Shown piece after piece: positions 1-8,710 of a DNA stretch of 64,000 nt (positions are counted from its first letter, which is position 1; the number at the start of each line of letters is the position of its first letter). The translations under genes were made by a program, and so were the position numbers. Below the pieces are notes generated by a model. That model did not search any database, had not been told where the DNA came from, and saw only the letters and a list, made by a program, of their open reading frames with translations. Origin of the DNA: Streptomyces griseoviridis (GTDB taxonomy: Bacteria; Actinomycetota; Actinomycetes; Streptomycetales; Streptomycetaceae); NCBI RefSeq assembly GCF_005222485.1, contig NZ_CP029078.1:2012001-2076000 (forward strand). Direction: 5' to 3'.

Positions 1-395
1 GCGGACACCGTGGAGACGAACCGGCCCGCGCCCCGCTCCAGCCAGTCGGGCAGCAGCTCGTGGGCGGCCCTGACGTGCGCCATCAGGTTGACGTCCCAGG
101 AGGTGGCCCAGGTCCGCTCGTCGAAGGGGTGCCCGGGTCCCGCATCCTCGAAGGCGACTCCGGCGTTGGCGCAGTAGACGTCGACGGTGCCGCCGAGCGC
201 GTCGCGGGCGGCCGGGACGACGGTGGAGGCGTCGCCGGGTACCGCGGTCCCGCCGATCTCGGCGGCGACGGCCTCGGCCCGGTCGGCGTCCAGGTCGTTG
301 ACGACGACCCGGGCCCCTTCGGCGGCGAACCTCCGGGCGAGCGCGGCCCCGATCCCACCACCGGCTCCCGTGACCACGACACCAGCACCTTGCAC
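1..395 (-). CDS. SDR-family oxidoreductase, C-terminus cut by window edge
   Basis: Only the N-terminal 131 codons are in the window; the gene continues past base 1. Translation begins at a GTG (393-395) preceded by a purine-rich RBS. The start of the protein shows the NAD(P)-binding glycine motif TGAGGGIG (about residues 9-16), an acidic residue after beta-2 (NDLDAD), the NAG motif (CANAG, about residues 79-83) and the start of the catalytic serine strand (RFVSTVSA). This is a classical short-chain dehydrogenase/reductase. Substrate is unknown; nearby MaoC, acyl-CoA dehydrogenase and ALDH genes suggest acyl or alcohol metabolism. A TetR-like imperfect palindrome lies 48 bp upstream. Confidence 0.9.
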   Translation of the reverse strand, partial: MQGAGVVVTGAGGGIGAALARRFAAEGARVVVNDLDADRAEAVAAEIGGTAVPGDASTVVPAARDALGGTVDVYCANAGVAFEDAGPGHPFDERTWATSWDVNLMAHVRAAHELLPDWLERGAGRFVSTVS

Positions 396-442
396 GGATC
401 CCACCCTCAATCTCCTTCGACGACGGCTGCCTGCCGGGCCAG

Positions 443-456
443 ACTAACCGGTCGGT
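443..456. promoter_or_regulatory. TetR-type imperfect palindrome upstream of the SDR gene
   Basis: ACTAACCGGTCGGT is an imperfect palindrome (5 of 7 base pairs match around central CCGG). It is 48-61 bp upstream of the SDR start, the same distance at which clearer TetR operators occur elsewhere in this window. ACCGGT-centred sites are common for TetR regulators of lipid genes. The cognate regulator is not visible here. Confidence 0.35.
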
Positions 457-530
457 ATGTCGGGGGGAAGGTGATGCGCGGGGCCTGCCGGGGGACGACC
501 GGGGGGTCCGGGGAGGGCTGGGGAGGGGGT

Positions 531-1060
531 GCCCGCCGAGCGGGCGGCCAGGGCGGTGGGGAGGGGGTGCCTGTTGCCGAGGAGACGGGCGGGGGTCCCG
601 GGAGCCGGTGTCTGCCGAGAAGTCGGCCGAGCGGTCGGGGTGGTGGCTGGCGAGCGGGCGGCCGGGCGCACAGGGGCGGTGCCCGCCGAGCGGACGGCCG
701 GGCGCGTGGCAGGCGGCCTCTGCCCAGCGGACAGCCGGGCGGTTCGTAGCCGACGCCCGGTGAGCGGACGGCCGGTCACGCCTGAGATGGCGCCCACCCA
801 GCGGACAGCCGGGTGCTCGGAGGCAGTTGCCGCCGAGCGGTTCGGAGGCGACGCCCTCCGAGCGAGCAGCCGGGCGATTCGGAGGCGACGGCCGCCGGGC
901 GAACGACCGGGCGCACGAGCGTGGTGCCTGGCGAGCGGACAGCGGCCAGCCGAAGGGCAGCGCCTGCCGGGCGAACGACCGGGCACCACCCTCCGGGTCC
1001 CGCCGGCAGGCAGCCAGGCGCTCAGCCGGGGCGCCCGCCCCGCCGGCAGCCGGCAGCATG
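531..1060. repeat. Degenerate ~37-bp tandem repeat array, about 15 units, intergenic
   Basis: Between the SDR and NamZ-like genes a motif close to GCCGAGCGGACGGCCGGGCG recurs about every 36-38 bp. The AGCGG core (or its variant) starts at 539, 580, 618, 653, 689, 726, 763, 800, 836, 861, 898, 934 and 970, with decayed copies near 1005 and 1045; one unit at 836-861 is shortened. The period is not a multiple of three, so the long open frames here would read each unit in a different frame, which argues against coding. Units are too diverged and unspaced for a CRISPR. Function unknown. Confidence 0.8.
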
Positions 1061-1232
1061 TAAGGCCGGCGGACCGGCCCCCTCGACCGGCCCGGCGGGA
1101 GACCGCGGCGCCTCCGGGACCTCCCCGGCTTCCCCTCTCTCCCCCGGACCCCCGGCCTCCCCCCCTCCCCCGCGACAGGCCCAACCCCTCCGTGCCCTTC
1201 CCCCGCGGCGGCGCGGCTCCTACCGTGCCTCC

Positions 1233-2471
1233 ATGCGCCTCTCCCGACGTACCGTTCTCAGCGCGACGACCGCCCTTCCGCTGGCCGCCGCGCGTCCCGC
1301 GGCCGCCTCGGGGCATCGGCGGGTCCCCTTCCGTACCGGGTTCGAGAATCTCGCCGCGACCGGCTACGCCGCGCTGCGCGGCCGGCGCGTCGGGATCGTC
1401 ACCAACCCGACCGGGGTGACCCGGGACGTCCGTCACATCGTCGATGTAATGCACGCCGACGGGCGGGTCGAGCTGACCGCCGTCTTCGGGCCCGAGCACG
1501 GCTTCCGCGGCACCGCGCAGGCCGGCGGGTCCGAGGGCAGGCACGACGACCCGGCGACCGGGCTGCCCGTGTACGACACGTACCTCACGAGCGGGCAGCG
1601 GCTCGCGGACGTCTTCACCGCGTCCGGCGTCGACACCGTCGTCTTCGACATCCAGGACGTCGGGGCCCGCTTCTACACCTATGTGTGGACGCTCTACGAC
1701 TGCATGGAGGCGGCAGGGCTCGCGGGCCTCTCCTTCGTGGTGCTCGACCGGCCCAACCCGCTGACCGGGCGGGCCGCCCAAGGCCCGGTGCTGCACAAGG
1801 AGTTCGCCACCTTCGTCGGACGGCAGCCGATCGCGCAGGCGCACGGCATGACCGTCGCGGAGCTGGCGCGGCTGTTCAACGCCGAGTTCCTGGCCGCGCC
1901 GGTGCCGCTGACGACGGTGGCGATGAGCGGCTGGCGGCGCTCCGACTTCTACGACGCGACCGGTCTGCCCTGGGTGCCGCCGAGCCCGAACATGCCGACC
2001 CCGGAGACGGCCCTCGTCTACCCGGGGACCTGTCTCTTCGAGGGCACCAACCTCTCGGAGGGGCGCGGCACCACCCGCCCCTTCGAACTCCTCGGCGCCG
2101 CGGGCCTCGACGGCCGCTGGGCCGCCGCGATGGGCCGGCTCGGGCTGCCCGGCGCGCACTTCAGGGAGGCGTACTTCGCGCCGACGTTCTCCAAGTTCCA
2201 GGGGCAGACCGTCGGGGGCGTGCAGATCCATGTGCACGACCGGGCCGCCTACGACCCGGTGCGCACCGGGATCGCGCTGCTGGTGACCGCGCGGCGGGTG
2301 TGGGACGGCTTCGCCTGGCGCTCCGACGACTGGATCGACAAGCTCACCGGGTCGGCCGCGGTGCGCACGATGATCGACGCGGGGGCGGACACCGACGACG
2401 TGGTCGGGGCCTGGCAGGCGGAGTTGGCGGCGTTCCGGCGGACCCGGCGGGAACATCTCCTGTACCGATGA
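1233..2471 (+). CDS. Tat-exported DUF1343 protein, NamZ-like exo-beta-N-acetylmuramidase
   Basis: 412 residues. The N-terminus carries a twin-arginine signal (SRRTVLSA, residues 4-11) followed by an alanine-rich stretch, so export by Tat is predicted. The mature part has DUF1343 hallmarks: GRRVGIVTNPTGV near the start, FGPEHGFRG, and FDIQDVGARFYTY. Characterised members (NamZ) remove terminal MurNAc from muropeptides, so cell-wall turnover or recycling is likely. There is no Shine-Dalgarno; a -10-like TACCGT (1221-1226) ends six bases before the ATG, which predicts a leaderless mRNA. The upstream open frame to 813 is repeat-derived and not counted as protein. Confidence 0.88.
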   Translation: MRLSRRTVLSATTALPLAAARPAAASGHRRVPFRTGFENLAATGYAALRGRRVGIVTNPTGVTRDVRHIVDVMHADGRVELTAVFGPEHGFRGTAQAGGSEGRHDDPATGLPVYDTYLTSGQRLADVFTASGVDTVVFDIQDVGARFYTYVWTLYDCMEAAGLAGLSFVVLDRPNPLTGRAAQGPVLHKEFATFVGRQPIAQAHGMTVAELARLFNAEFLAAPVPLTTVAMSGWRRSDFYDATGLPWVPPSPNMPTPETALVYPGTCLFEGTNLSEGRGTTRPFELLGAAGLDGRWAAAMGRLGLPGAHFREAYFAPTFSKFQGQTVGGVQIHVHDRAAYDPVRTGIALLVTARRVWDGFAWRSDDWIDKLTGSAAVRTMIDAGADTDDVVGAWQAELAAFRRTRREHLLYR

Positions 2472-2553
2472 GCCCGTCCGTCTGGCCTTTGCCGCCCGGC
2501 GGCGGGACGATACGCGGCACATCACCGCGCTTCGGGGGACGAAGGAGCCCGTC

Positions 2554-3900
2554 ATGGCAGACCCTGGGATGAGCGTGGCCCCGTACTGGGAACTGACCTT
2601 CGACGCGGACGGCGAGGTGGACGGCCCCGAACGCGACCGGCTGCTCGCCGAGGTGACGAGGCATCAGCTCCGTGACCTGATCGTCTTCGCGCACGGCTGG
2701 AACAACGACCGCGCGGGCGCGACCCGGTTGTACGGCGACTTCTACGCGCCGATACCCGGCTTCGCGCCGCACGCCAGGATCGGGTACGTGGGGGTGATCT
2801 GGCCGTCGATGCTGTTCTGCGACGAACGCGTCCCGCGCTCCGCGCCCTCCGTCGCGGCTCCCCCGCCCGCCGCCGCTCCCGCGCTGGACGAGGAGACCCG
2901 GCACGCGCTCCTGGAGACGTTCCCCGGCAAGGCGCAGCTGATCGGCCGGATCTCCCTGATGCTGGACCAACGGCACGCCCAGGAGAACGAGTTCGCCGAG
3001 TTCGGGCGGCTGGTGCGGATGCTGGTCGAGGTGGTGCCCGGCGGGCCGCAGCCGCTGTTCGCCGCCGACACGCTGGCGGAGGGCGTGCCGCAGAGCGAGC
3101 CGGTGCTGCTGACCGGGGAGACGGCGGCGGTCTGCGGGGAGTTCGCCCAGGCGCTGGCGGGTCTCGCGGCGCCGGGGTCCGCCGCCGGGCCCGGATCGCC
3201 GGTCGCGGCCGAGGAGTTCGCGCTGCCGAATCCCTGGGACGGGGCGCGTGAACTCCTGCGGCAGGCCACCTACTACGCGATGAAGCGGCGGGCGGGCACT
3301 GTCGGGGAGCGGGGACTCGGGCCTGTGGTGGGCCAGTTGGCGGCGCGGGCGCCGGGGCTGCGGGTGCATCTGGTCGGGCACAGCTTCGGCGGGCGGCTGG
3401 TGTCGTTCGCGCTGGGCGGACTGCCCGAGGGGGTGCGCGCGGTGAAGTCGGTGACGCTCCTCCAAGGGGCGTTCTCGCACTACACGTTCGCGGCCAGGCT
3501 GCCCTTCGACGCGCGGGCGGGCGGGGTGCTCCAGGGCCAGGAGAACCGGATCGACGGGCCGTTGGTGTGCTGCCACTCCCGCTTCGACACCGCGCTCGGC
3601 ACCCTGTACCCGCTGGCGTCCCGGATGGCGGACGAGGACGAGTCGTTCCTCGGCGTCGACATCGGGCGGCGGCTGGGCCCCAGGTGGGGCGCGATGGGCC
3701 ACGACGGGGTGCAGGGGGTGCCCGGCACCCGCGGGCTCGATCTGGCGGGGGCGCTGCGCGGGCCGCTGCCCGCGGAGGGGTGTGTGAACGTGGACGCGGC
3801 GGCCGTCGTCCGGCACGGCGGCCCGCCCTGCGGGGCGCACAGCGACATCGTGCACCCGGAGCTGGCCCGGCTGGTGCTGGCGGCGGGCCGGATCGGCTGA
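2554..3900 (+). CDS. Alpha/beta-hydrolase-fold protein, function unknown
   Basis: 448 residues with a good RBS (AAGGAG, six bases before the ATG). The first domain has an oxyanion-type HGWNND motif (about residues 48-53). The nucleophile elbow GHSFGG sits near residue 274 within VHLVGHSFGGRLVSFAL. No signal peptide is visible, so it is probably cytoplasmic. A proline/alanine-rich stretch (about 95-110) separates two parts. The C-terminus contains several His and Asp residues suitable as catalytic partners, but I cannot assign them. It follows the NamZ-like gene by 82 bp on the same strand and meets the penicillin acylase gene tail to tail. Substrate unknown. Confidence 0.75.
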   Translation: MADPGMSVAPYWELTFDADGEVDGPERDRLLAEVTRHQLRDLIVFAHGWNNDRAGATRLYGDFYAPIPGFAPHARIGYVGVIWPSMLFCDERVPRSAPSVAAPPPAAAPALDEETRHALLETFPGKAQLIGRISLMLDQRHAQENEFAEFGRLVRMLVEVVPGGPQPLFAADTLAEGVPQSEPVLLTGETAAVCGEFAQALAGLAAPGSAAGPGSPVAAEEFALPNPWDGARELLRQATYYAMKRRAGTVGERGLGPVVGQLAARAPGLRVHLVGHSFGGRLVSFALGGLPEGVRAVKSVTLLQGAFSHYTFAARLPFDARAGGVLQGQENRIDGPLVCCHSRFDTALGTLYPLASRMADEDESFLGVDIGRRLGPRWGAMGHDGVQGVPGTRGLDLAGALRGPLPAEGCVNVDAAAVVRHGGPPCGAHSDIVHPELARLVLAAGRIG

Positions 3901-3916
3901 CCCGCCGCCAGGGAGG

Positions 3917-6703
3917 TCACCGGTGCGAGGTGTACTCCACCACCTGCTGGAAGGTGGGCCGGTTCTGCCAGCTGATCTTGCCGTGCTTGATGCCGCCCAG
4001 GGTGCGCTGGACGATGGAGTCGGCGCACCACTGGTCGCCCGCCGAGCACTGGTCGTCGCCCGGGTAGACCTGGGCCGCGGTCTGTCCCGCCGCCGTCTTC
4101 AGGGTGGAGATGAGCAGGTCGCGGCAGGCGGTGAGGCTGCCCGCGCCGCAGTACTTCTGCGGCAGCGCGCCCTGCACGGTCTCACCGAGCACCGCGCGGA
4201 TGTCCTTGTCGACGTAGCTCCACCAGCCGTACTGGAAGGAGCTTCCGGCGTGCGCGCCGGTCGGGCCGTGCGCGGCCGAAGGCGCTTCGTCGATCGGCAG
4301 GTTGGCGGTGATCGCGGTGTACAGGCCGGTGCCGAGGCCGGGTTGGAACTCGGCCTTGACCAGGAGCGGCCACCAGGCGTCGAGGATGCGGATGGCGTCG
4401 GCGTTCGCGTACGTCTTCGAGCCCGCCGATGTCTCGGTGCGGCGGGCGCCCGCGGTGATCCAGGTCTGGAGCTTGGTCACCGCGGCGGCGGCCGTGGTGT
4501 CGGTGACCGTCGAACTGGTGACGACCTTGAGCAGCTTGGGCAGCACGTCCTCGGCGCGCAGGTCGGCGAGTGCCGCGTCGGCCATCGCCTTCACCAGGGC
4601 GGTGCGGGTCACCCCGCCGGCCGCGACCAGCTTCTTGACCCGGTCCTCCAGCAGGTTGCCGCGGTGCACGGAGCCGTCGCCCCAGGACGCGGTCGAGTAG
4701 TCGAGGGCCTGTTTGTTGTTCCAGGAGATGTAGTAGTCCTGGTCGATGGAGTTGGGGTGGGCCGAAGCCGCCGTGTAGTCGGCGGTGTTGGTGGCCGGGA
4801 CCCAGTTCTTCCACTCGTAGGCGGCCTGCGCCCAGACCGGGAACTCGGGGTCGATGCCGGTGGCGCGCACCGGGTTGTCGCCGCTGTTGTAGTAGGCGGT
4901 GTGCTGGGAGTCGGCGTAGAACCAGTTGAAGGTGTAGTTGATGTGCTGGACCGCGCTCTGGAAGGTCTGCGGGCTCGTCACGTAGTCGGGGTCGTTGAGC
5001 ATCTGGAAGCCGATGATGGAGTCGGCCTCGTGCATGTAGGAGGAGCGCAGGGTGGTGTAGGCGACCTTCTTGCCGCCGACCGTGGCCCGGTACTCGACGG
5101 GTCCGTACTTGGTGCGCCAGACCCGCATGGTGTACGAGCCGGCGGCGGTGGAGTCGGCCGTCGTCGGGGTCCAGGCGTTCTTCTGCTCGACCTTGTCCAT
5201 GGCCGTGCAGGTGCCGTGGTAGAGGTAGTGGTAGTCGTCCTGGCACAGTTCGACGGCGTAGGTGTCGATGATGTCCTGGCCCGAGGTGGTCGCCGACCAG
5301 GAGTAGTCCTGGCCGCGCCCGAGTTCCACGTAGAGGCTGAGTCCGGCGAAGGACGCGCCGCGGGCGCTGAGGCCGGGGCCCTGGATCTCCTGGAGCATCA
5401 GCAGCTGCGGGGCGAAGTAGCCGGTCTGCGGTCCGAAGACGGCGACGGGGTGGCCACTGGCCGTGGACTTGCCGCTGACCAGCAGGGCGTTGGACATGCC
5501 GCGTCTGGCGGAGGTGAGGGCGGTGGCGGCGGCCGTCGTGGAGGTGGTGGTGGCGCCGGCGGTGGCGGCCGATCCGGTGCGGTCGTAGACCAGGGGCTCC
5601 TGGCTCACCGAGCCGGCGTCGGGCAGCGCCTGGCCCTGCGCGGTGGCGGGCTTGGTGGCGTACGGGAAGCTCTTGCCGTCGTGGACGGTGAGGACGGCCT
5701 CGGGGTCGTTGCGTTCACGGAACGACTCCCAGACCTTGGTGCCCTGTTCGAGCCCGTACTGGGACTGCGCGGCGAGCAGCGAGAGGGCGTTGTTGACCTC
5801 GCCGCCGCCGCCCGAGCCGAAGAGCGCGCCGATCACGGAGGCCAGCGCGACCAGGTCGGTGATCTTGAAGTGGTCGATGGTGCCGGCGTTGGTGATGGAG
5901 TCCTTGTGTCCGGTGAGGACGTACTCGCCGGGGAAGTAGCGGCCGCTGTCGGAGGCGTCGATGTAGGCGTTGACGCCGGCGAGGTAGGCGTTGGCGTCGG
6001 CGAGCGCCTGCTGGCCGCGGGCGCCCGCGTTGGCCACGGCGCTGTCGATCTGGGCCTGGAGGTCGGCCTCGGTGTAAGGGGCGTTGCGCCAGAACTCCTG
6101 TTCGAGGCCCTGGTTGGAGGGGGCGCCGCCGGCGAAGGCGGTCAGCTGGCCGCGTCCGACGTGCCGGAAGACGTCCATCAGCCAGAGCCGGTCCTCGGCC
6201 GCCGCGTAGCCGGCGCCGTACTCGGTGCCGTAGCGGGTGGTGCCGGTGATGTGCGGGATGCCGGCCTTCTTGTCGCGGACGATGGTGACGTCGGTGCGGC
6301 CGCCGGGCTTCTCGGTGGAGGCGACCTGGTCGGCGGCGACCCCGAACGAGGCGTCGTTGAAGAAGGTGTTGATCTTGGCGTCGGCGAGGGCGGAGTAGCC
6401 CGTGGCCAGGTTGGCGTAGGGGCCGAGCTGGTCCTCGGCGTGCGCGGGCTGGGTGCCGAACGCCTGGTTGAGGAGGATCTGGGCGAGGGTGGCGTTGCCG
6501 TTCTCGCCGGGCGGCAGGATGTCGGAACACTGTCCGCCGCAGTAGTCGTTCGAGGCCGTGACCTGCGGGGCTGCCACCGCTTGGGAAAGCGGAGACAAAA
6601 GTCCGGCAATCAGGACGCATATCGCGGTGCTCTTCAGGAACCCGGGGAATCCGCGGGGAGTTCTCAGTCTGTCGAGAACGTTGCGTGGGGTACGCCGTGC
6701 CAT
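3917..6703 (-). CDS. Secreted penicillin acylase family (Ntn-hydrolase) protein
   Basis: 928 residues with an AGGAG RBS five bases before the ATG. Residues 1-45 form a signal peptide ending in AVAA. The family is made as a precursor that self-cleaves in front of a nucleophilic serine. Here the conserved GMSNALLVSG motif puts that serine at residue 404, after an Ala/Thr-rich spacer. The alpha-chain motif DRLWLMDVFRH lies near residue 170 and a substrate-pocket region follows. Relatives cleave acyl-amide bonds in penicillins, acyl-homoserine lactones or lipopeptides; which applies here is unknown. It is divergent from a hypothetical gene across 221 bp. Confidence 0.9.
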   Translation of the reverse strand: MARRTPRNVLDRLRTPRGFPGFLKSTAICVLIAGLLSPLSQAVAAPQVTASNDYCGGQCSDILPPGENGNATLAQILLNQAFGTQPAHAEDQLGPYANLATGYSALADAKINTFFNDASFGVAADQVASTEKPGGRTDVTIVRDKKAGIPHITGTTRYGTEYGAGYAAAEDRLWLMDVFRHVGRGQLTAFAGGAPSNQGLEQEFWRNAPYTEADLQAQIDSAVANAGARGQQALADANAYLAGVNAYIDASDSGRYFPGEYVLTGHKDSITNAGTIDHFKITDLVALASVIGALFGSGGGGEVNNALSLLAAQSQYGLEQGTKVWESFRERNDPEAVLTVHDGKSFPYATKPATAQGQALPDAGSVSQEPLVYDRTGSAATAGATTTSTTAAATALTSARRGMSNALLVSGKSTASGHPVAVFGPQTGYFAPQLLMLQEIQGPGLSARGASFAGLSLYVELGRGQDYSWSATTSGQDIIDTYAVELCQDDYHYLYHGTCTAMDKVEQKNAWTPTTADSTAAGSYTMRVWRTKYGPVEYRATVGGKKVAYTTLRSSYMHEADSIIGFQMLNDPDYVTSPQTFQSAVQHINYTFNWFYADSQHTAYYNSGDNPVRATGIDPEFPVWAQAAYEWKNWVPATNTADYTAASAHPNSIDQDYYISWNNKQALDYSTASWGDGSVHRGNLLEDRVKKLVAAGGVTRTALVKAMADAALADLRAEDVLPKLLKVVTSSTVTDTTAAAAVTKLQTWITAGARRTETSAGSKTYANADAIRILDAWWPLLVKAEFQPGLGTGLYTAITANLPIDEAPSAAHGPTGAHAGSSFQYGWWSYVDKDIRAVLGETVQGALPQKYCGAGSLTACRDLLISTLKTAAGQTAAQVYPGDDQCSAGDQWCADSIVQRTLGGIKHGKISWQNRPTFQQVVEYTSHR

Positions 6704-6924
6704 GGCAGCTCCTACCGACGAGGGTGGGCCGGGACGTTACCGCCGGTATCCCCGGGATAGAAGATGAACATGCGTCACTTTTTGGAGTCGGGGCAACGGC
6801 TTATGGAGGGCATCGGAAATCGGATGGAGCCGAATCGCTTGTCGATACGTCTATTCGGCGACGTCCGTACGACGACGCCGAAGTGACCGAAGTACCAGTG
6901 CAGGTGTGACGGAGGTGCAGGGCG
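6704..6924. promoter_or_regulatory. Divergent intergenic region with a 7-bp inverted repeat
   Basis: 221 bp between the divergently transcribed acylase and zinc-ribbon-like genes, so it must hold both promoters. A perfect inverted repeat GCCGAAT (6829-6835) and ATTCGGC (6853-6859), separated by 17 bp, is the clearest element. I could not assign a regulator. Confidence 0.35.
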
Positions 6925-7530
6925 ATGGCCGGTTTTCGGAGTCTGGCGAGACAGGTCCGGGATCCGCGGAGCGATCTGGCACTGCGGCGCTACTCGCTGC
7001 GCAAGTGCCTGGAGCGGTTCGCTCCCTACGGGCACAGGGCGACCTGGGACCACTTGTGCTCCCGGGCCGGGTTCGGTGCTGAGGACCGATCCCCCGATCC
7101 GGTGCGGCTCGTGGCCGCACTGGACGAACTGGAAGAGGCGCGTTCGGTGTGGCTGGCCTACGAGGTCGACTTCGCCGAGCGCCGCAAGAAGGAGAAGCAC
7201 GACGGGCTGCGCAGGCCCGGCACGGTGGACGACTGGCACCGGCTGACCTGGGGCGGCTTCGGGGTCGCCTGGTGCGACGACCCGCGGCTCCACCCCCGTG
7301 AGCCGCTGGCCGAGGTGCTGCGGCTGCTGATCTCCGCGCTGGAACGCGACCCGGGCGATGGGTGCCCGGTGTGCGGCGGGGACCAACTGGTGTGGAGGTA
7401 CGACCTGGACCACGAGCCCTCCACGGGCCCGGTCTGCACCCACTGCGGAATCCTCGTACCGCGGCCCGTGCTCACGCCCGAGGCCCTGGCCGACGCACGG
7501 CGCGGAAGGCTGCTGGTCTCGGTGGCCTGA
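6925..7530 (+). CDS. Hypothetical protein with C-terminal zinc-ribbon-like motif
   Basis: 201 residues, starting after a GGAGGTG RBS. I do not recognise a named family. The first 90 residues are helical and charged. The C-terminal part has two Cys pairs (CPVC near 149-152 and CTHC near 172-175) flanking an acidic strand, in the layout of a four-cysteine zinc ribbon, though other metal-free folds are possible. No signal peptide or membrane segment. Divergent from penicillin acylase and convergent with soxR. Confidence 0.6.
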   Translation: MAGFRSLARQVRDPRSDLALRRYSLRKCLERFAPYGHRATWDHLCSRAGFGAEDRSPDPVRLVAALDELEEARSVWLAYEVDFAERRKKEKHDGLRRPGTVDDWHRLTWGGFGVAWCDDPRLHPREPLAEVLRLLISALERDPGDGCPVCGGDQLVWRYDLDHEPSTGPVCTHCGILVPRPVLTPEALADARRGRLLVSVA

Positions 7531-7611
7531 GCTGAGCGGGGGTGCGCCGGGGATGCCGCACCCCCTGTAACACCGGCGCCGACAGAACCGTCCGCGCGCC
7601 GACGACCGCCG

Positions 7612-8127
7612 TCAGTCCCGGTCTCCGGGCGCTTCCACCCGGCGGGCCGCCGCCCCGCGCTCCACCAACAGGCGGGAACCCGAAGCCCGTTCACCGAAGA
7701 CGTCGTCCGGGTTGGAGAGCACGCAGGTGTCGAGCGAAAGACAGCCGCAGCCGATGCAGTCGGTGAGGTGGTCGCGCAGCCGGTTGAGCTGGTTGATGCG
7801 CTCGTCCAGTTCGGAGCGCCAGGCCGCCGAGAGCCGCGCCCAGTCCTCGCGGGTCGGAGTGCGCTCCTCGGGCAGTTCGGCGAGGGCCTCGCGGATCGTG
7901 GCCAGCGGGATGCCGACCCGCTGCGCGGCCCGCACGAAGGCCACCCGGCGCAGCGCGTCCCGGTGGTAGCGGCGCTGGTTGCCGGTGGTGCGACGGCTGC
8001 TGATCAGACCCTTGGACTCGTAGAAGTGCAGGGCGGAGACGGCGGCCCCGCTGCGCGCGGCGAGCTGGCCGACCGTGAGTTCGTGGATCGTCTCGGGAAT
8101 CTGGGGCACTCCGTCGAGCCTACCCAT
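7612..8127 (-). CDS. soxR: SoxR, redox-sensing [2Fe-2S] MerR-family activator
   Basis: MerR-type winged helix at residues ~17-85 ([20 protein letters not shown]), a dimerisation helix, then the SoxR cysteine cluster C-I-G-C-G-C-x5-C at residues 124, 127, 129 and 135, which binds the redox-active cluster. In Streptomyces SoxR responds to redox-cycling antibiotics such as actinorhodin and activates its targets directly without SoxS. The ATG at 8127 lacks a well-placed RBS; a GTG at 8109 (protein starting VPQIPE, 165 residues) has GTAGG about nine bases upstream and may be the true start. No SoxR-type operator is obvious next to the gene, consistent with remote targets. Confidence 0.93.
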   Translation of the reverse strand: MGRLDGVPQIPETIHELTVGQLAARSGAAVSALHFYESKGLISSRRTTGNQRRYHRDALRRVAFVRAAQRVGIPLATIREALAELPEERTPTREDWARLSAAWRSELDERINQLNRLRDHLTDCIGCGCLSLDTCVLSNPDDVFGERASGSRLLVERGAAARRVEAPGDRD

Positions 8128-8148
8128 CCGCGCGGCTCGCGAGCTCCG

Positions 8149-8191
8149 TTGACATCGGTTTCCCGCCCGACCATGCTAAGCAGTCGCTTAG
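8149..8191 (+). promoter_or_regulatory. maoC promoter with TetR-type operator
   Basis: TTGACA (8149-8154) and CATGCT (8172-8177) form a 17-bp-spaced promoter reading toward the MaoC gene. Overlapping the -10 and start point is CTAAGCAGTCGCTTAG (8176-8191), a perfect 6-bp inverted repeat with a 4-bp centre. A related half-conserved copy (9395-9410) lies upstream of the convergent tetR gene, so that TetR is the likely repressor of both. Confidence 0.72.
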
Positions 8192-8226
8192 GGATATCGG
8201 GCAGAGGTAGGCAGGGAGGCCGGGAC

Positions 8227-8688
8227 ATGGCAGAGCCGAGGATTTTCGCGTCCGCCGAGGAGCTGAAGGCGGCGGTGGGCGAGCAGTTGGGGTACACCGA
8301 CTGGCTGGAGGTCGACCAGAAGCGGATCGACCTGTTCGCCGAGGCCACCGGGGACCACCAGTGGATCCACGTGGACCCGGAGAAGGCCGCGGCCGGGCCG
8401 TTCGGCACGACCATCGCGCACGGCTATCTGACCCTCTCCCTGCTGCCGCTGTTCGGACCGCAGCTGCTCGCCGTCGAGGGCGTGCGGATGGGCGTCAACT
8501 ACGGCACCAACAAGGTCCGTTTCCCCGCCCCGGTGCCGGTCGGCTCCCGGCTGCGCGCGACGGCCAGGATCAACGGCGTCGAGGACGTGACCGGCGGCAT
8601 CCAGGTCACCGTCGGCTTCACCGTGGAACGCGACGGCGGCGAGAAGCCGGTCTGCGTGGCGGAGTCGGTGTCCCGCTACTACCTGTAG
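8227..8688 (+). CDS. MaoC-family (R)-enoyl-CoA hydratase/dehydratase
   Basis: 153 residues, single hot-dog domain, start preceded by GGGAGG. The hydratase-2 motif FAEATGDHQWIHVD gives the catalytic Asp43 and His48. The length suits single-domain MaoC/FAS-hydratase proteins, which hydrate 2-enoyl-CoA in beta-oxidation or polyketide/PHA supply routes. The gene is bracketed with a convergent tetR gene, and both have matching palindromes upstream, so it is probably induced by an acyl-CoA or fatty acid. Exact substrate unknown. Confidence 0.9.
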   Translation: MAEPRIFASAEELKAAVGEQLGYTDWLEVDQKRIDLFAEATGDHQWIHVDPEKAAAGPFGTTIAHGYLTLSLLPLFGPQLLAVEGVRMGVNYGTNKVRFPAPVPVGSRLRATARINGVEDVTGGIQVTVGFTVERDGGEKPVCVAESVSRYYL

Positions 8689-8710
8689 ACCGCCGCGGGC
8701 CGGCGCGGGG

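Noticed and set aside
531..1060. CRISPR array
   Set aside because: Units diverge along their whole length with no constant repeat and variable spacer alternation, and no cas gene is present.
444..2555. 703-residue minus-strand open frame covering the repeat array and NamZ-like gene
   Set aside because: Arg/Gly/Pro-rich antisense frame of high-GC DNA without RBS or domains; the plus-strand NamZ-like protein is clearly real.
3923..6760. 945-residue plus-strand open frame opposite penicillin acylase
   Set aside because: Val/Gly/Asp-rich shadow typical of antisense to a high-GC gene; the minus strand has signal peptide and Ntn motifs.
8109..8175. SoxR operator between soxR and maoC
   Set aside because: The only palindrome there fits a TetR site; I see no SoxR-box dyad.
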